Translations under genes and position numbers: made by a program
Shown here: piece by piece, positions 8,358 to 17,800 of the stretch
Position numbering within the stretch: the stretch's first letter is position 1
Layout of the letters: each line of letters begins with the position of its first letter
The notes under the pieces: generated by a model
What the model saw: only the letters and a program-made list of their open reading frames with translations
Told to the model about the DNA's origin: nothing
The model's database searches: none
Origin: Phycisphaeraceae bacterium
GTDB taxonomy: Bacteria; Planctomycetota; Phycisphaerae; Phycisphaerales; Phycisphaeraceae
NCBI GenBank assembly: GCA_020848195.1
Contig: JADLAP010000305.1
Coordinates: forward strand, 1-46,395
Direction of reading: 5' to 3'
DNA: 46,395 bases

Positions 8358-9398
8358 ATGGCACGAAAAACAAGCGGTCAGTGGATCGTCGCTCTGAAAA
8401 AAGGCTCGACGTGGGGGACAGCGGTGGCGTTAAGCTCTGCCGGGCGGATGATAAAAGTTTTGGAGACCGGCCCACTCTACAAGCAGCGTGAGTATATCAT
8501 TGATGACTCGATTGGGATTTCATTCCGGCAAAATTCCGTTGTGGGTAAGGGATTCGTCGATGTGACGCTTTCCGGCATTCTGCATTTTGCTTCACCAATT
8601 TGGGAAATCATAGCGCAGATAATGGGCGATGATACTGTGGGTGCTGCCGGGTCAGATTACAGTCATGTGATGAAATTTCAAGATACCTCGGCGGGCTTGT
8701 TTAGCACACTGTGTGCCTATGATGGGAACGTGGTCAGAGAAATTCCTTCCGTGAAATGGACTTCATTTACGATCAAGGGCGCTGGGGCAAGCTTGATGGA
8801 ATGGACTGCAAAAGGCATAGGTAACGCATCTTTAACGACCGGGCAGACTAATACCGCATTGGGTAGCGTTACGCATGTGGGCGACAATTATGTTCCGTTC
8901 AATGTCACCATGCACATAAACGATCAGAGCGGTGACACTCTCGGAGCGAGTGCTTTAGTTTATGCCAGCGAATTTGAATTTAGCGTTGATCGGAAATTTG
9001 AGGCAGAATATCTCACAAGCGGCACACTTTACGAAACCGGCGAGCCGCCGGCGAAGGGATTCACTGAATCAATTCTCAATGTAACCTTCCCTTATGAACA
9101 AGACAACTACACGTTTGCCAATTCCCATGCCGACCATATTGCCGGCACCGGCAAAAAGCTCGATATTATCGTCACTGGCGATGCGACCGGAAACGGAAAT
9201 AATTTCACGTTAACAATTCAGATTCCGCGCGCCAAAGTCGAAGAAACCAACAGCACGCCGGCGCGTGGAAATGTGGATGTCCCGCACATACTCAAGCTTG
9301 CCGCTGAGCAAGCATCGGCGGCGCCGACTGGCATGACCGGCATAACGCGCCCAACGATCACTCTACTTAATACCATGGCGACGGCCTACGATACCTAA
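8358..9398 (+). CDS. Major tail tube protein
   Basis: 346-aa protein that stacks as hexameric rings to make the tail tube. The start MARKTSGQWIVALKKGSTWG and the pattern of repeated beta strands (SGILHFASPIWEIIAQIMG, FEFSVDRKFEAEYL) are typical of siphophage tube proteins of this length. The Shine-Dalgarno sequence gagga precedes the ATG. No sheath gene follows, supporting a non-contractile tail. Confidence 0.85.
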   Translation: MARKTSGQWIVALKKGSTWGTAVALSSAGRMIKVLETGPLYKQREYIIDDSIGISFRQNSVVGKGFVDVTLSGILHFASPIWEIIAQIMGDDTVGAAGSDYSHVMKFQDTSAGLFSTLCAYDGNVVREIPSVKWTSFTIKGAGASLMEWTAKGIGNASLTTGQTNTALGSVTHVGDNYVPFNVTMHINDQSGDTLGASALVYASEFEFSVDRKFEAEYLTSGTLYETGEPPAKGFTESILNVTFPYEQDNYTFANSHADHIAGTGKKLDIIVTGDATGNGNNFTLTIQIPRAKVEETNSTPARGNVDVPHILKLAAEQASAAPTGMTGITRPTITLLNTMATAYDT

Positions 9399-9408
9399 GA
9401 AAGGATTT

Positions 9409-9792
9409 ATGTTCAAGCTTAACCGAACGGACAAGCAACCGCCTGAAAAATGGTTTGCCTATCCGGAATCACCCGATGAAGAATATTTGTTGCGCTTTCT
9501 GAATCTTGAAAGTTTAAGCTCGATAGCTGATGCAAAATTGATCGACCGCGTGTTGGTGGACTGGAAGGGTGTGCTCGGGGAAAATGGCGATCAAGTCGCG
9601 TGCACTCCTGAGGCGCGAGCGGAATTTTTACGCGATGAGTCGGGCGAGGCCGCTAAACGTATTTTTTGGATGTCGGCCACAGCTTGCCGCATAGACAATT
9701 TCGTTGACCTGGAGAATTTATTAAAAAACTCCGCGAGGCTGTTAGATGGCAAGCAACCTATCACAAAGCAACCTTCCACGGCTGCCAACTAA
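9409..9792 (+). CDS. Tail assembly chaperone, short (zero-frame) form
   Basis: 127-aa protein between the tube and tape-measure genes, the standard position of the G/gp13-type tail chaperone. It is acidic and helical, with no recognised catalytic motif. Codons 105-107 (A AAA AAC at 9723-9729) form a slippery heptamer. Slippage by -1 replaces the last 20 residues with a 113-residue extension, giving a 220-aa fusion as in lambda G-GT. Confidence 0.8.
   Translation: MFKLNRTDKQPPEKWFAYPESPDEEYLLRFLNLESLSSIADAKLIDRVLVDWKGVLGENGDQVACTPEARAEFLRDESGEAAKRIFWMSATACRIDNFVDLENLLKNSARLLDGKQPITKQPSTAAN
9723..9729 (+). promoter_or_regulatory. Programmed -1 ribosomal frameshift site (A AAA AAC)
   Basis: The heptamer aaaaaac is in the correct X XXY YYZ phase relative to the 9409 frame. 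An internal Shine-Dalgarno-like GGAG (9711-9714) lies 8 nt upstream, a spacing close to that which stimulates -1 shifting in dnaX. A small ctc-cgc-gag hairpin follows directly. The -1 frame is open from here to 10070. Confidence 0.8.
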
Positions 9793-10070
9793 AAGACGTT
9801 CAATGCGGCGTTGCCGGAAGGTCTTGTCAGAGTTGCCCATTTATCAGCGCGCCAAAACTTGGCAAACAAGAGAATGAGATTTTTCAAATATGGAAAACGG
9901 TTAATTTGCCGGTCGTACAAGCTGTAGGCTTGCAAAATATTTTAAGCGCGTGTGAAATTCAAAGAGAAGAATGGAACCAATCAGAACTCGAAGCCGCCTT
10001 CAGTGGGCTTCAAAGCATTTATGAGGCTTTATGCGAAATTGCCGAATCGAAGTCAGCGCCGCAATCTTAA
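9729..10070 (+). CDS. Tail assembly chaperone, -1 frameshift extension (T domain)
   Basis: Not in the ORF track because it has no start of its own long enough to be listed. Reading in the -1 frame from the slippery site gives 113 codons to TAA at 10068-10070. The product starts LREAVRWQATYHKATFHG and continues with four cysteines in the arrangement C-x6-C-x6-C-x2-C, a possible zinc-binding knuckle. The rest is helical and ends IAESKSAPQS. It fills the otherwise empty 240-bp gap before 10031 and overlaps the next gene by 40 bases. In lambda the T part binds the tail tube protein; the same is inferred here. Confidence 0.75.
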   Translation, partial: LREAVRWQATYHKATFHGCQLKDVQCGVAGRSCQSCPFISAPKLGKQENEIFQIWKTVNLPVVQAVGLQNILSACEIQREEWNQSELEAAFSGLQSIYEALCEIAESKSAPQS

Positions 10071-10432
10071 TCTTGAGTGCGGCGTTTCTGTTTGCGCAAG
10101 ACAAAAAGAGTTTTAAGCAGGAATACACGGCCACCGAGGTTCAAAAGATTTACGACTATTTCAGCGCCGGGAAGATTTCAACTCTTGCCGATTCTGCAAC
10201 AGTTGCAACGAACGCCGGATTGCGTGACAAATTTCAAGCTCTGTTCCGCGTCCCCGTTGCCAAGCGGGACTCTGTGATCAAGCGCTTTACCCTTACTGCC
10301 AATGAGAAGCTTTTGGTACAAACATTCATGCAGGATGACGCGCGCGCAGCGACGGTAATATTGACGCTGTGGCAAAAACTGGCGCCGGTGGTTGCTGTAC
10401 GCGATACAACAAAAACACTGGCGAAAAAATAA
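10031..10432 (+). CDS. Small exported protein between chaperone and tape measure
   Basis: 133 aa with a signal peptide (hydrophobic stretch AAILILSAAFLFA, probable cut FLFA|Q). The mature part is helical and charged, for example FKQEYTATEVQKIYDYFS. It overlaps the end of the frameshift extension in a different frame and ends immediately before the tape-measure ATG. No family recognised. A periplasmic protein made with the tail genes could serve entry, exclusion or lysis control; none of these is shown by the sequence. Confidence 0.65.
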   Translation: MRNCRIEVSAAILILSAAFLFAQDKKSFKQEYTATEVQKIYDYFSAGKISTLADSATVATNAGLRDKFQALFRVPVAKRDSVIKRFTLTANEKLLVQTFMQDDARAATVILTLWQKLAPVVAVRDTTKTLAKK

Positions 10433-11845
10433 ATGGCTTACATTTTAAAATTTCAGGTTGTGGGGGATCAAGAGGCAATCGCCAAAACGAAACGAGTTTA
10501 CTCCGAGGGTGAAAAGAGCGCCACTTCATCGGCGGGTAAAATCAAAGATCGTTTCCGGGATGTCTTCGAGAATGTAACACAAAACGCCACCGGCGCTTTC
10601 GGAAGTGTCGCGGGTGGCTTGTTTAAACTCCCTGGGCCGGCGGGAGTAGCAGCGGCAGCGATTCTTGCCGTGGGCGGCGCCGCCGTGGCAGCGGCGAGCA
10701 AATATGCAGCATCGAATGCTGCGAATGATAAGAATGCGGCCGCGTTTTTGGTTACACTGGAAAAATTGAAAGGAACATTTTCCGGACTGGTTGACACCGT
10801 TGGCAAGGCGGCGGTGGGCGCCTTCGTTGCCCTGGCAGATGCTTTTGGGCAAGCCGCAACTCAGCAAGAAATTTTGCTACGCCAACAACGGGCGTATGAT
10901 GATTTGATTTTGAAAATGGTGGGTGATACTGATGACTTCGTCAAAAAGCTCAACCAAATTATCGACGCCGATGCCAAGCTTGATGAAACAACACTTCTCC
11001 GCGATTACTTCGCCGCATTCGCAGCGGGTAACGTTCAACTTGCGCAGGCTTATGCAAAACAATTGCAACAATTACGCTTAATGCAGACGGCGAGAAAAAA
11101 CCTTGCCGATCTTGAGCGTCGTCAAAGTGTCGGCGCGCAAACAATTGCGAATAAAACAAAAGAAGTAGAACTTGAAAAACAAATCGACGTGAGCCAAGCC
11201 GGACGCAAGGCATTTCTCGAAGGTCGGGCACTGGCAGAAAAAGCTTATGCGGATAATCAAAAACGAAACTTAGACAGGCAAAGCCGAGAAGAAGAATTTC
11301 AAGAATCGCGCCGGAAAGCCGCCGATGAACGAGCGCGGGCAGCATTGCAAGCACAGGAAGCCGCCGCGCGCGCACTGGGCAACACTATGCGCTCGTTTGT
11401 TTTAAGCAGCCTTGAACAGATTGTTTTTGAGGGTGGAAAATTTCATGACATTCTTAAAGAAATCACACGTTCCGCCTTGCGCCTGGGCTTTAGGCTAATC
11501 ACACAAGGAATCTTTGGTGGAGGATTCGAGAATGGCGGCGTATTGGGGCGCATTCCCCAGGCGGCTAATGGAATGCACGTCACCCGGGATTCGCTTATCC
11601 GTGTGGGTGAGAGAAATTTGCCGGAAGTGATTATCCCTCTGGCGCCGGAGAAACGAGCGCGTGCGAACGAACTGCTTGCGCAAAGTGGACTGACCGCAGG
11701 CAATCAAACAATCAATTTCGCGCCGGTGATCTATGCGAACAATGCCGACCGCAATCTTGTGCGTGAGCTGATGGTGCAGTTTAACCGCGAAACCAAGCGC
11801 GGCGCGCGGCTGTTCGCTACAAATCAAAAAAGTAATCGCCGATGA
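10433..11845 (+). CDS. Tape measure protein (short)
   Basis: Sets tail length and is ejected with DNA. At 470 aa it is short; at the usual ~1.5 angstrom per residue the tail would be roughly 70 nm. It has an N-terminal helical part, an Ala/Gly-rich hydrophobic stretch at about 60-90 (GVAAAAILAVGGAAVAAAS), a long charged coiled coil (about 210-310) and a Gly-rich C-terminal part with GGGFENGGVLGRIPQAANG and ERNLPEVIIPLAP, a pattern common at the end of tape measures. It overlaps the hub gene by 4 bases. Confidence 0.85.
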   Translation: MAYILKFQVVGDQEAIAKTKRVYSEGEKSATSSAGKIKDRFRDVFENVTQNATGAFGSVAGGLFKLPGPAGVAAAAILAVGGAAVAAASKYAASNAANDKNAAAFLVTLEKLKGTFSGLVDTVGKAAVGAFVALADAFGQAATQQEILLRQQRAYDDLILKMVGDTDDFVKKLNQIIDADAKLDETTLLRDYFAAFAAGNVQLAQAYAKQLQQLRLMQTARKNLADLERRQSVGAQTIANKTKEVELEKQIDVSQAGRKAFLEGRALAEKAYADNQKRNLDRQSREEEFQESRRKAADERARAALQAQEAAARALGNTMRSFVLSSLEQIVFEGGKFHDILKEITRSALRLGFRLITQGIFGGGFENGGVLGRIPQAANGMHVTRDSLIRVGERNLPEVIIPLAPEKRARANELLAQSGLTAGNQTINFAPVIYANNADRNLVRELMVQFNRETKRGARLFATNQKSNRR

Positions 11846-13845
11846 AAACGACTTCGACAAATTACAACACCTACAACCTGGCGAACAGTAAGCCAGTATG
11901 GATTGCAATTTTTACGGATCTGCCGGCGAGTAGTGGCAAACATTGCAGCGCCAGTTTTCTAAGCATGGATGCCAATTTTCAGCGCACTATCATTGGTTTG
12001 AATTATCATTCGATTTCAATTGACCGACTTGAACCAAGCACGGACTTGAACAATGAGTATGAAATAATTTTCCAAGACCAGGACTTGGCCTTCACGCAAG
12101 CGATGACAGACGATAATATTTTTGGGCGGAGTGTCACGATCAAGCTTGGATTCGCCGAGATTGCGGAGACGGATTTTCTCACGCTCCCAACTTTAACCGT
12201 GACCGATGTTGAACTTTTGTCGGATATGCTTTCTTGGCGTGTGCGGGCGCAGGGAGCGCTTTTCAATCTCAATCAAAAAATATTTCGCGGGCTTCCACAG
12301 ACGTTACTCAATGGTGACATTGTGACCGGCGCAGCGACAATCAATGTTGATTCAACAACAGGTTTTCGTGACCCTACTTCGCCGGCATTGCCGACGTACA
12401 TAAAAGCTTGTGTGTTGATAGATGGTGAATTGAAAAGCTACACGGGTTTAACGGGAACATCATTCACCGGATGCGCGACGATTGGGGACACTGGCGATGT
12501 TGATCATTTTGACAATGCCGTTGTCAAGCAAGCCTTCGCCTTTTGCTGTGATTCATTGACGGCAGCGCTTCATGTGCTCATGACCACTGACGCCGGCGCG
12601 AACGGTTTTTATGATTTGCAGATTGCCGGGTTTGGTTTTGGAATTAGTGCGAACTCTGTCAACTATCCAAGCATTGAAAAGCTTGGCTATAAAATTTTCA
12701 ACATCGAAGAGTTTTCGGATTTATCGGCCACCGGCACGGCGTACCTTTTCGCGTTTCAAGAAGAAGATGGTCTGCAATGGCTCGAAGAGAATTGCCTGGG
12801 GCCAGGGATTTGTTACCTGTTCGTGAATAGTTCGGGATTGCTTGATGTTGATGCTGTTGACCAATTTTGGGATTTAGAAAATTGGAGCGCAATCAAAACA
12901 CTCAGCAACGACGAAATTTTTTCAGCGAGCTTTAATTTTGATTCCGTGGTCAATTGGATCGAAACGCATTATAAGCGCAGCCCGATCAATAGCTCATACG
13001 CCAAGCGCCTACAACTTGAGCTTGACGACAGCGTTTCAGAATACGGCCGGACAGCGACGCCGTTCGTTTATCGTTTGGCCGGCAATCCTTTTGCGGATAC
13101 GCTTTTGAATGCAGGAACGCCACGTCATTTCTATTGGGCAAGGCGAATCTTTAACAGCTACGGCGACATTACTGGCCGCATAAAATTTGAAACGAGCTAC
13201 AAAAATTTAGTGCTCGACGTAAACGACCGCATCGAAATCACTTTTGACAATTTGCCGGAATTAACCGCTGGTACGCGCGGCTGGACAAGTAAAAAGGCAA
13301 TCGTCACGGGAATTTCGATTGACTTTGCGGGCCTGGTTACGATTGAGGCCGACACGCATGAACTTTTCACGCGGCTTGATCAATTGAGCGGCAGCAATTG
13401 GTCTGTGAGTGAAGTGCTGCAAGCCAACATCGACGATACGGCTGTTGCCTACAGCACAGATAAAACGATCACCATCGAGGCCGCCGATGCCTATTTCGAT
13501 AATACGGCGGATTCATTCGACGCCGACTTGGTTGTTTTCTTTGTTGAGGTGGCTGAACAAGCGACGGGAGCGGTTACCGATGCTTTGTTAGGTTTGCGGG
13601 CGCAAGTTTTTTATTCGGGCAACATCATCACCCAGGATGATAAAAATTATGTGCACTTCAATCCACAGGGCAGCGCGACATTGAGCATTCCTATTTACTT
13701 GTGGGTGACCAATGCGCCCACGAGTATTATCACTGCTAAACTCGATTGGTTTTACCGCAGCGAATCAGCGCCGGACGATCAACCAGTGATCACTTTAAAG
13801 AAATTGTGGTTTGTGACCTTTAACCGTGATATGAGCATAAGCTAA
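11842..13845 (+). CDS. Tail tip/baseplate hub-like protein
   Basis: 667-aa protein after the tape measure. The first ~150 residues (DRLEPSTDLNNEYEIIFQDQ, DDNIFGRSVTIKLGFAE, LLSDMLSWRVRAQGALFNLN) resemble DUF2163-type tail proteins. Later parts (ETHYKRSPINSSYAKRLQLE, YKNLVLDVNDRIEITFDNLP) look like the hub beta domains that hold the tail tip. The C-terminal ~120 residues form another beta domain. No muramidase or peptidase motif is evident. Assignment rests on position, size and pattern. Confidence 0.7.
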   Translation: MKTTSTNYNTYNLANSKPVWIAIFTDLPASSGKHCSASFLSMDANFQRTIIGLNYHSISIDRLEPSTDLNNEYEIIFQDQDLAFTQAMTDDNIFGRSVTIKLGFAEIAETDFLTLPTLTVTDVELLSDMLSWRVRAQGALFNLNQKIFRGLPQTLLNGDIVTGAATINVDSTTGFRDPTSPALPTYIKACVLIDGELKSYTGLTGTSFTGCATIGDTGDVDHFDNAVVKQAFAFCCDSLTAALHVLMTTDAGANGFYDLQIAGFGFGISANSVNYPSIEKLGYKIFNIEEFSDLSATGTAYLFAFQEEDGLQWLEENCLGPGICYLFVNSSGLLDVDAVDQFWDLENWSAIKTLSNDEIFSASFNFDSVVNWIETHYKRSPINSSYAKRLQLELDDSVSEYGRTATPFVYRLAGNPFADTLLNAGTPRHFYWARRIFNSYGDITGRIKFETSYKNLVLDVNDRIEITFDNLPELTAGTRGWTSKKAIVTGISIDFAGLVTIEADTHELFTRLDQLSGSNWSVSEVLQANIDDTAVAYSTDKTITIEAADAYFDNTADSFDADLVVFFVEVAEQATGAVTDALLGLRAQVFYSGNIITQDDKNYVHFNPQGSATLSIPIYLWVTNAPTSIITAKLDWFYRSESAPDDQPVITLKKLWFVTFNRDMSIS

Positions 13846-13846
13846 A

Positions 13847-14851
13847 ATGGCAGCACCAAGAATTTTATACAACACTGATATTACGATCAATTTCGACCGT
13901 GGCTTGAGCGTGTACGACTTAACCCAACGCCAAGTCAGCTCGATCAATGACAACCCTTTCACCGGCGCGCGGCAACGGTTGATTTTTTTTTCGCAGTATG
14001 ATCTTGGCATACGTTGCGGCTATGCGAGCGCTGATTTACGCAATCAGCTTCTTGCGCTGTGGAATTATATCAAGACGGGCAATACGCTTTCTTTTTGGCA
14101 TGACCCCGACCTTAAAGGGGTGTGGACGTATGAAGGGAAAAGCCTGAATGATAACGAAGGCAACGCGCCAACTACGGCAACAGGTACAATGTCGTACCAG
14201 ACTGGGAAGTATGGTCTCGGCCTGAGCATCACCAACCAAACGGTCTACTATGCGGCCAGCACATATTTTGCGACCGCGCCGACAAAAGGAACGATTGCCT
14301 TTTGGTTCGCGCCGGCGTTCGTGGTGAGCAGCAATTCCTCGAATCATACTCTTTTCCAACTCGACGGCGCGAGCGGGCTTGGGGTCATGGCTGCCTATTG
14401 GACTTCGATCAATACCATTGTTTGGGGAGTAAACAACAGCGCCGGCGGAACGCCGTTTACAATCGGCGGCAGCGTTTCGACACTTTTGCAAAATGAGTTT
14501 CATCACTATGCTTTCACGTGGGACAGCACAATTGCCAACGGTGGGAAATATTATCTCGACGGGGTCTTGGTGCAGACTTCAAGCAATTCATCTTTCACGA
14601 TCCGCAACATTGCAACAAACTTTCGAGTCGGTTATGATGCGACCGATTACGCCAATGGCACTTTCGATGATTTGTTGATTCGGAGTGATGTTCTTTCAGA
14701 TTTTGAAATCACTCAACTGGCACGCACTTCTCTTTGGAACCGGCGGAATTATTTTGCAAGCCTTATGACCGATGACATGCAATTCAATGCTTCACCAATC
14801 GCCGGAACGCCAAATTTCGACATTGAAATGAATTTCAAAGAGGTGGTATAG
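13847..14851 (+). CDS. Tail protein with inserted LamG/concanavalin-like domain
   Basis: 334 aa in three parts. Residues 1-85 (FDRGLSVYDLTQRQV, SFWHDPDL) and the last ~45 (RRNYFASLMTDDMQFNAS, FDIEMNFKEV) look like the two halves of one small tail-tip protein. Between them, residues ~86-285 form a LamG-type beta sandwich (GTIAFWFAPAF, EFHHYAFTWDS, GKYYLDGVLVQT, DDLLIRSDVLSDFEI), a fold that often binds glycans. The insertion would display a sugar-binding domain on the tail tip. It ends one base into the GTG start of the fibre gene. Confidence 0.75.
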   Translation: MAAPRILYNTDITINFDRGLSVYDLTQRQVSSINDNPFTGARQRLIFFSQYDLGIRCGYASADLRNQLLALWNYIKTGNTLSFWHDPDLKGVWTYEGKSLNDNEGNAPTTATGTMSYQTGKYGLGLSITNQTVYYAASTYFATAPTKGTIAFWFAPAFVVSSNSSNHTLFQLDGASGLGVMAAYWTSINTIVWGVNNSAGGTPFTIGGSVSTLLQNEFHHYAFTWDSTIANGGKYYLDGVLVQTSSNSSFTIRNIATNFRVGYDATDYANGTFDDLLIRSDVLSDFEITQLARTSLWNRRNYFASLMTDDMQFNASPIAGTPNFDIEMNFKEVV

Positions 14852-17800
14852 TGAAAAATCTAATTAGGCTCCTCGCTGTAACCTTAACCCTGTGGGCGCC
14901 TGGTTTACTCCTTTCCCAGTCGCCCACAGATTTTTCGTCGTTGGTGGGTGTCTTTAAAAAACCGAATGGGCAACCGCAACCCGGCTTACGTGTGACATTT
15001 TCTCGCAATACTCTCAACGGGGTGCTCATTAACTTGGGGCCGGTGAGCTATCATACGAATAACGACGGAAAGCTTTTTACTGCCGATGGTGATACGATAA
15101 AATTTTATCGCTTGAGCACGGTTTACGTGGAGTGCAATGTTGCGGGGTACAATGTTCCTGGTGGCGTGCAAATACAAATTCCGGATGATTCGACTTTTGA
15201 TTTAGCCGCGCTGCAGCCGCCGACGCCTTTTACTGGTTCGCATTTCAATATTTTTTCCAAGATCAAAACCATTACCGGCACTTATCCAATCGCCGACGCA
15301 CAGAATGATTCTCTCGCTTTGGTTTCGACTGATAATAGCATCGGCATTGCGGGCACGGCATCGACGGACCGCATAGATTTCACCATTCCGGCGCTTTCGA
15401 TCACCGATGCCAAGATTGCAAATGCAGCCGGCATTGCGCTGTCAAAGTTGGCAACCGGCAGCACAGGACAAATTCTCGTGGGCGATGGGACGGGGGTTTT
15501 GACATACAGAACGCTGGCCGGCGATGCGACGATCACATCTCTTGGCGTGTTAAGCGTGGTAGACGATTCGCATAACCACACAACCAGCACGATTTCAGGC
15601 CTGGACGCATCGAATGATTTCACGAGCGGTTTTTTGCCGGTGGCCCGCGGCGGCCTCGGGCAATCCATTTCGAGCCTGAACAATGGGCGCTTGATTGTTT
15701 CGAGCGGTGGTGTTATCGGTGAGCGCAGCGCCCTGGCCAGCAATGCCCTTGTGGTTGGCGACGCGACATCAGCCGTTACCGTACTGCCCCTGGGCACGGC
15801 CAATTACATCGTAGGCATGAATAGCGGCGGCAGTGCGAACGAATACAAGCAATTTCTCGGAACATCAAATCAGATAACCTTAACGCCGGGGGCCAGCTCG
15901 TTGACGTTCAGCTTGCCGCAGTCGATTGCAACAAGTTCACTCGTGCAATTCAAGCGGGCGTTGCTGGACACTTTGCGATTTTCTGACAATGGGGGCATCA
16001 TTGCAAACGACGATACGCTCTATTTTTATGATAACTCCGGCGTGTTCCAATTCAAGCTTGCCCTGGACAATCCACCCACGGCAGGTTTTGTTTTAAAGGC
16101 GGGCGCCGGGCGTGTAGTGACATTTCAGGCAGACGCAACCGGCGGCGGCGGGGGAGGCGGAACATCTTTCCGCGTGCGTGATGACGGGAGCTTGATTTCT
16201 TCGGCATTGCAGTCAATCGATTTTCGCGGTGGCTTGCAGGCCGTGGCGGCCGCGGCCGATTCACTCAATATTTTCGTCATTGGCTCTGACGGAATTAAAG
16301 CCGACACTGACACCTTACGGATCATCATGGCTTCCAACAGCGGCCTTTACGCGAAGGCGGGCAGCGGGGCGCTTGATTCATTGATGATTTATTTGAATGG
16401 CAGTACGTTGGAAAAAACCGCGACCGGCTTGCGGATTGCCGCCGGCGGCGTCTCCTCAAATGAGTTGGCGTCGATCACCTCGGCGCAACTCGCGGGCAAG
16501 ATCACTAATGAAACCGGCAGCGGCCTGGCCGTGTTCGGAACTTCCCCCACTATCACCACGCCGACGATTTCAGGCGCGATAGCGTTTCCTTCCGGGGTGC
16601 GCCAAACGTTCGCGCCCGATGCTACGCTTGCTGGCCTAAATTGGGGTTCACTCGCGGCAGACCCGTCAAGTCCGGCCAATGGCGATGTTTGGTATAGGAC
16701 AGATACCGGAAAATTTCGTGGCCGGCAGAATGGGAGCAACGTTGATTTCATTGGAGCGGCAACGGCCGCTTGGTCAAGCTTGACCGCGCCAACCAGCGCC
16801 GTTTCGCTGGTGTCCAATGCCGACGCTGAGACGGTTACTTTCTCCATGCAATCAAGTTTTTCGTCCGGATCGATGGTTACAATTGAGCAAGCCACCGGCA
16901 ACCCCACGGGCGGTATTCTCTTTGACATCAACACGAATGATGCAGACGTTATCCCATTGCGCTTCACCGCGGGCGGCACGACGAACGGCGTGCAGATGAG
17001 TAGCGTGGGCGTGCTCTCCCCTATTGGATTTGGCGGCATTGACGCCAACACTTACAAAGGCAACGAAGAAATTGCGGACGTTGACATCATTGATGACCTC
17101 AAATTGCAAATGATCACCGTTGCTGATAGCGCGGCGGCGAACGGGTTTTTCTCAGCGAACGTCATTCAGTTTTGGGTAAACGACGCCGATACCTCGATAA
17201 GGGCGAAGGCTAAAACATCAAGTGGAAATTATGTCAATGTCGAGCTTGGCGGCGGGAGCGGCGGAGGAGGAAGTTTCGATCAAGCCGGAAATTATACTTT
17301 AACGGGACAATGGAATTTCATCAGCGCTGAAATTCTCGGCGCGAATGCCTTACGGCTCGAGGGCACGACCGACAACAACATTTACAACATCATCGCCACC
17401 GATGACCCCACGAGCGCGAGCGCAACATTTAAGCTTCCCAATCTCGCCGGATCATCTACGGTTTACTTTGTAACCGATGCCACAAAGATAACTGACCTTG
17501 ATGGCCTCGGACTTTCAATCAGCGGCACGGCATTGACCTTTGACCCGACCGAACTTTCGAGCGGAGCGATAGCCGGAACAAAAATCGCGTTTAGTGATCC
17601 GGACGGCAATTTCACGGCGACCGACATTGACGCGGCAGTTGCTGAATTTGATGACGTGATAAACGGAGGTTTGCCAAACGCCACTACGGGAAAAGTAGAT
17701 TGGTCGCAATTGGTCAATGTTCCGGCAGGCTTTGCCGATGGCGCTGATGATACGGGTGGCGGCGGAGGAAGCGGCGATTTTAGAGTACGGGATGACGGCA

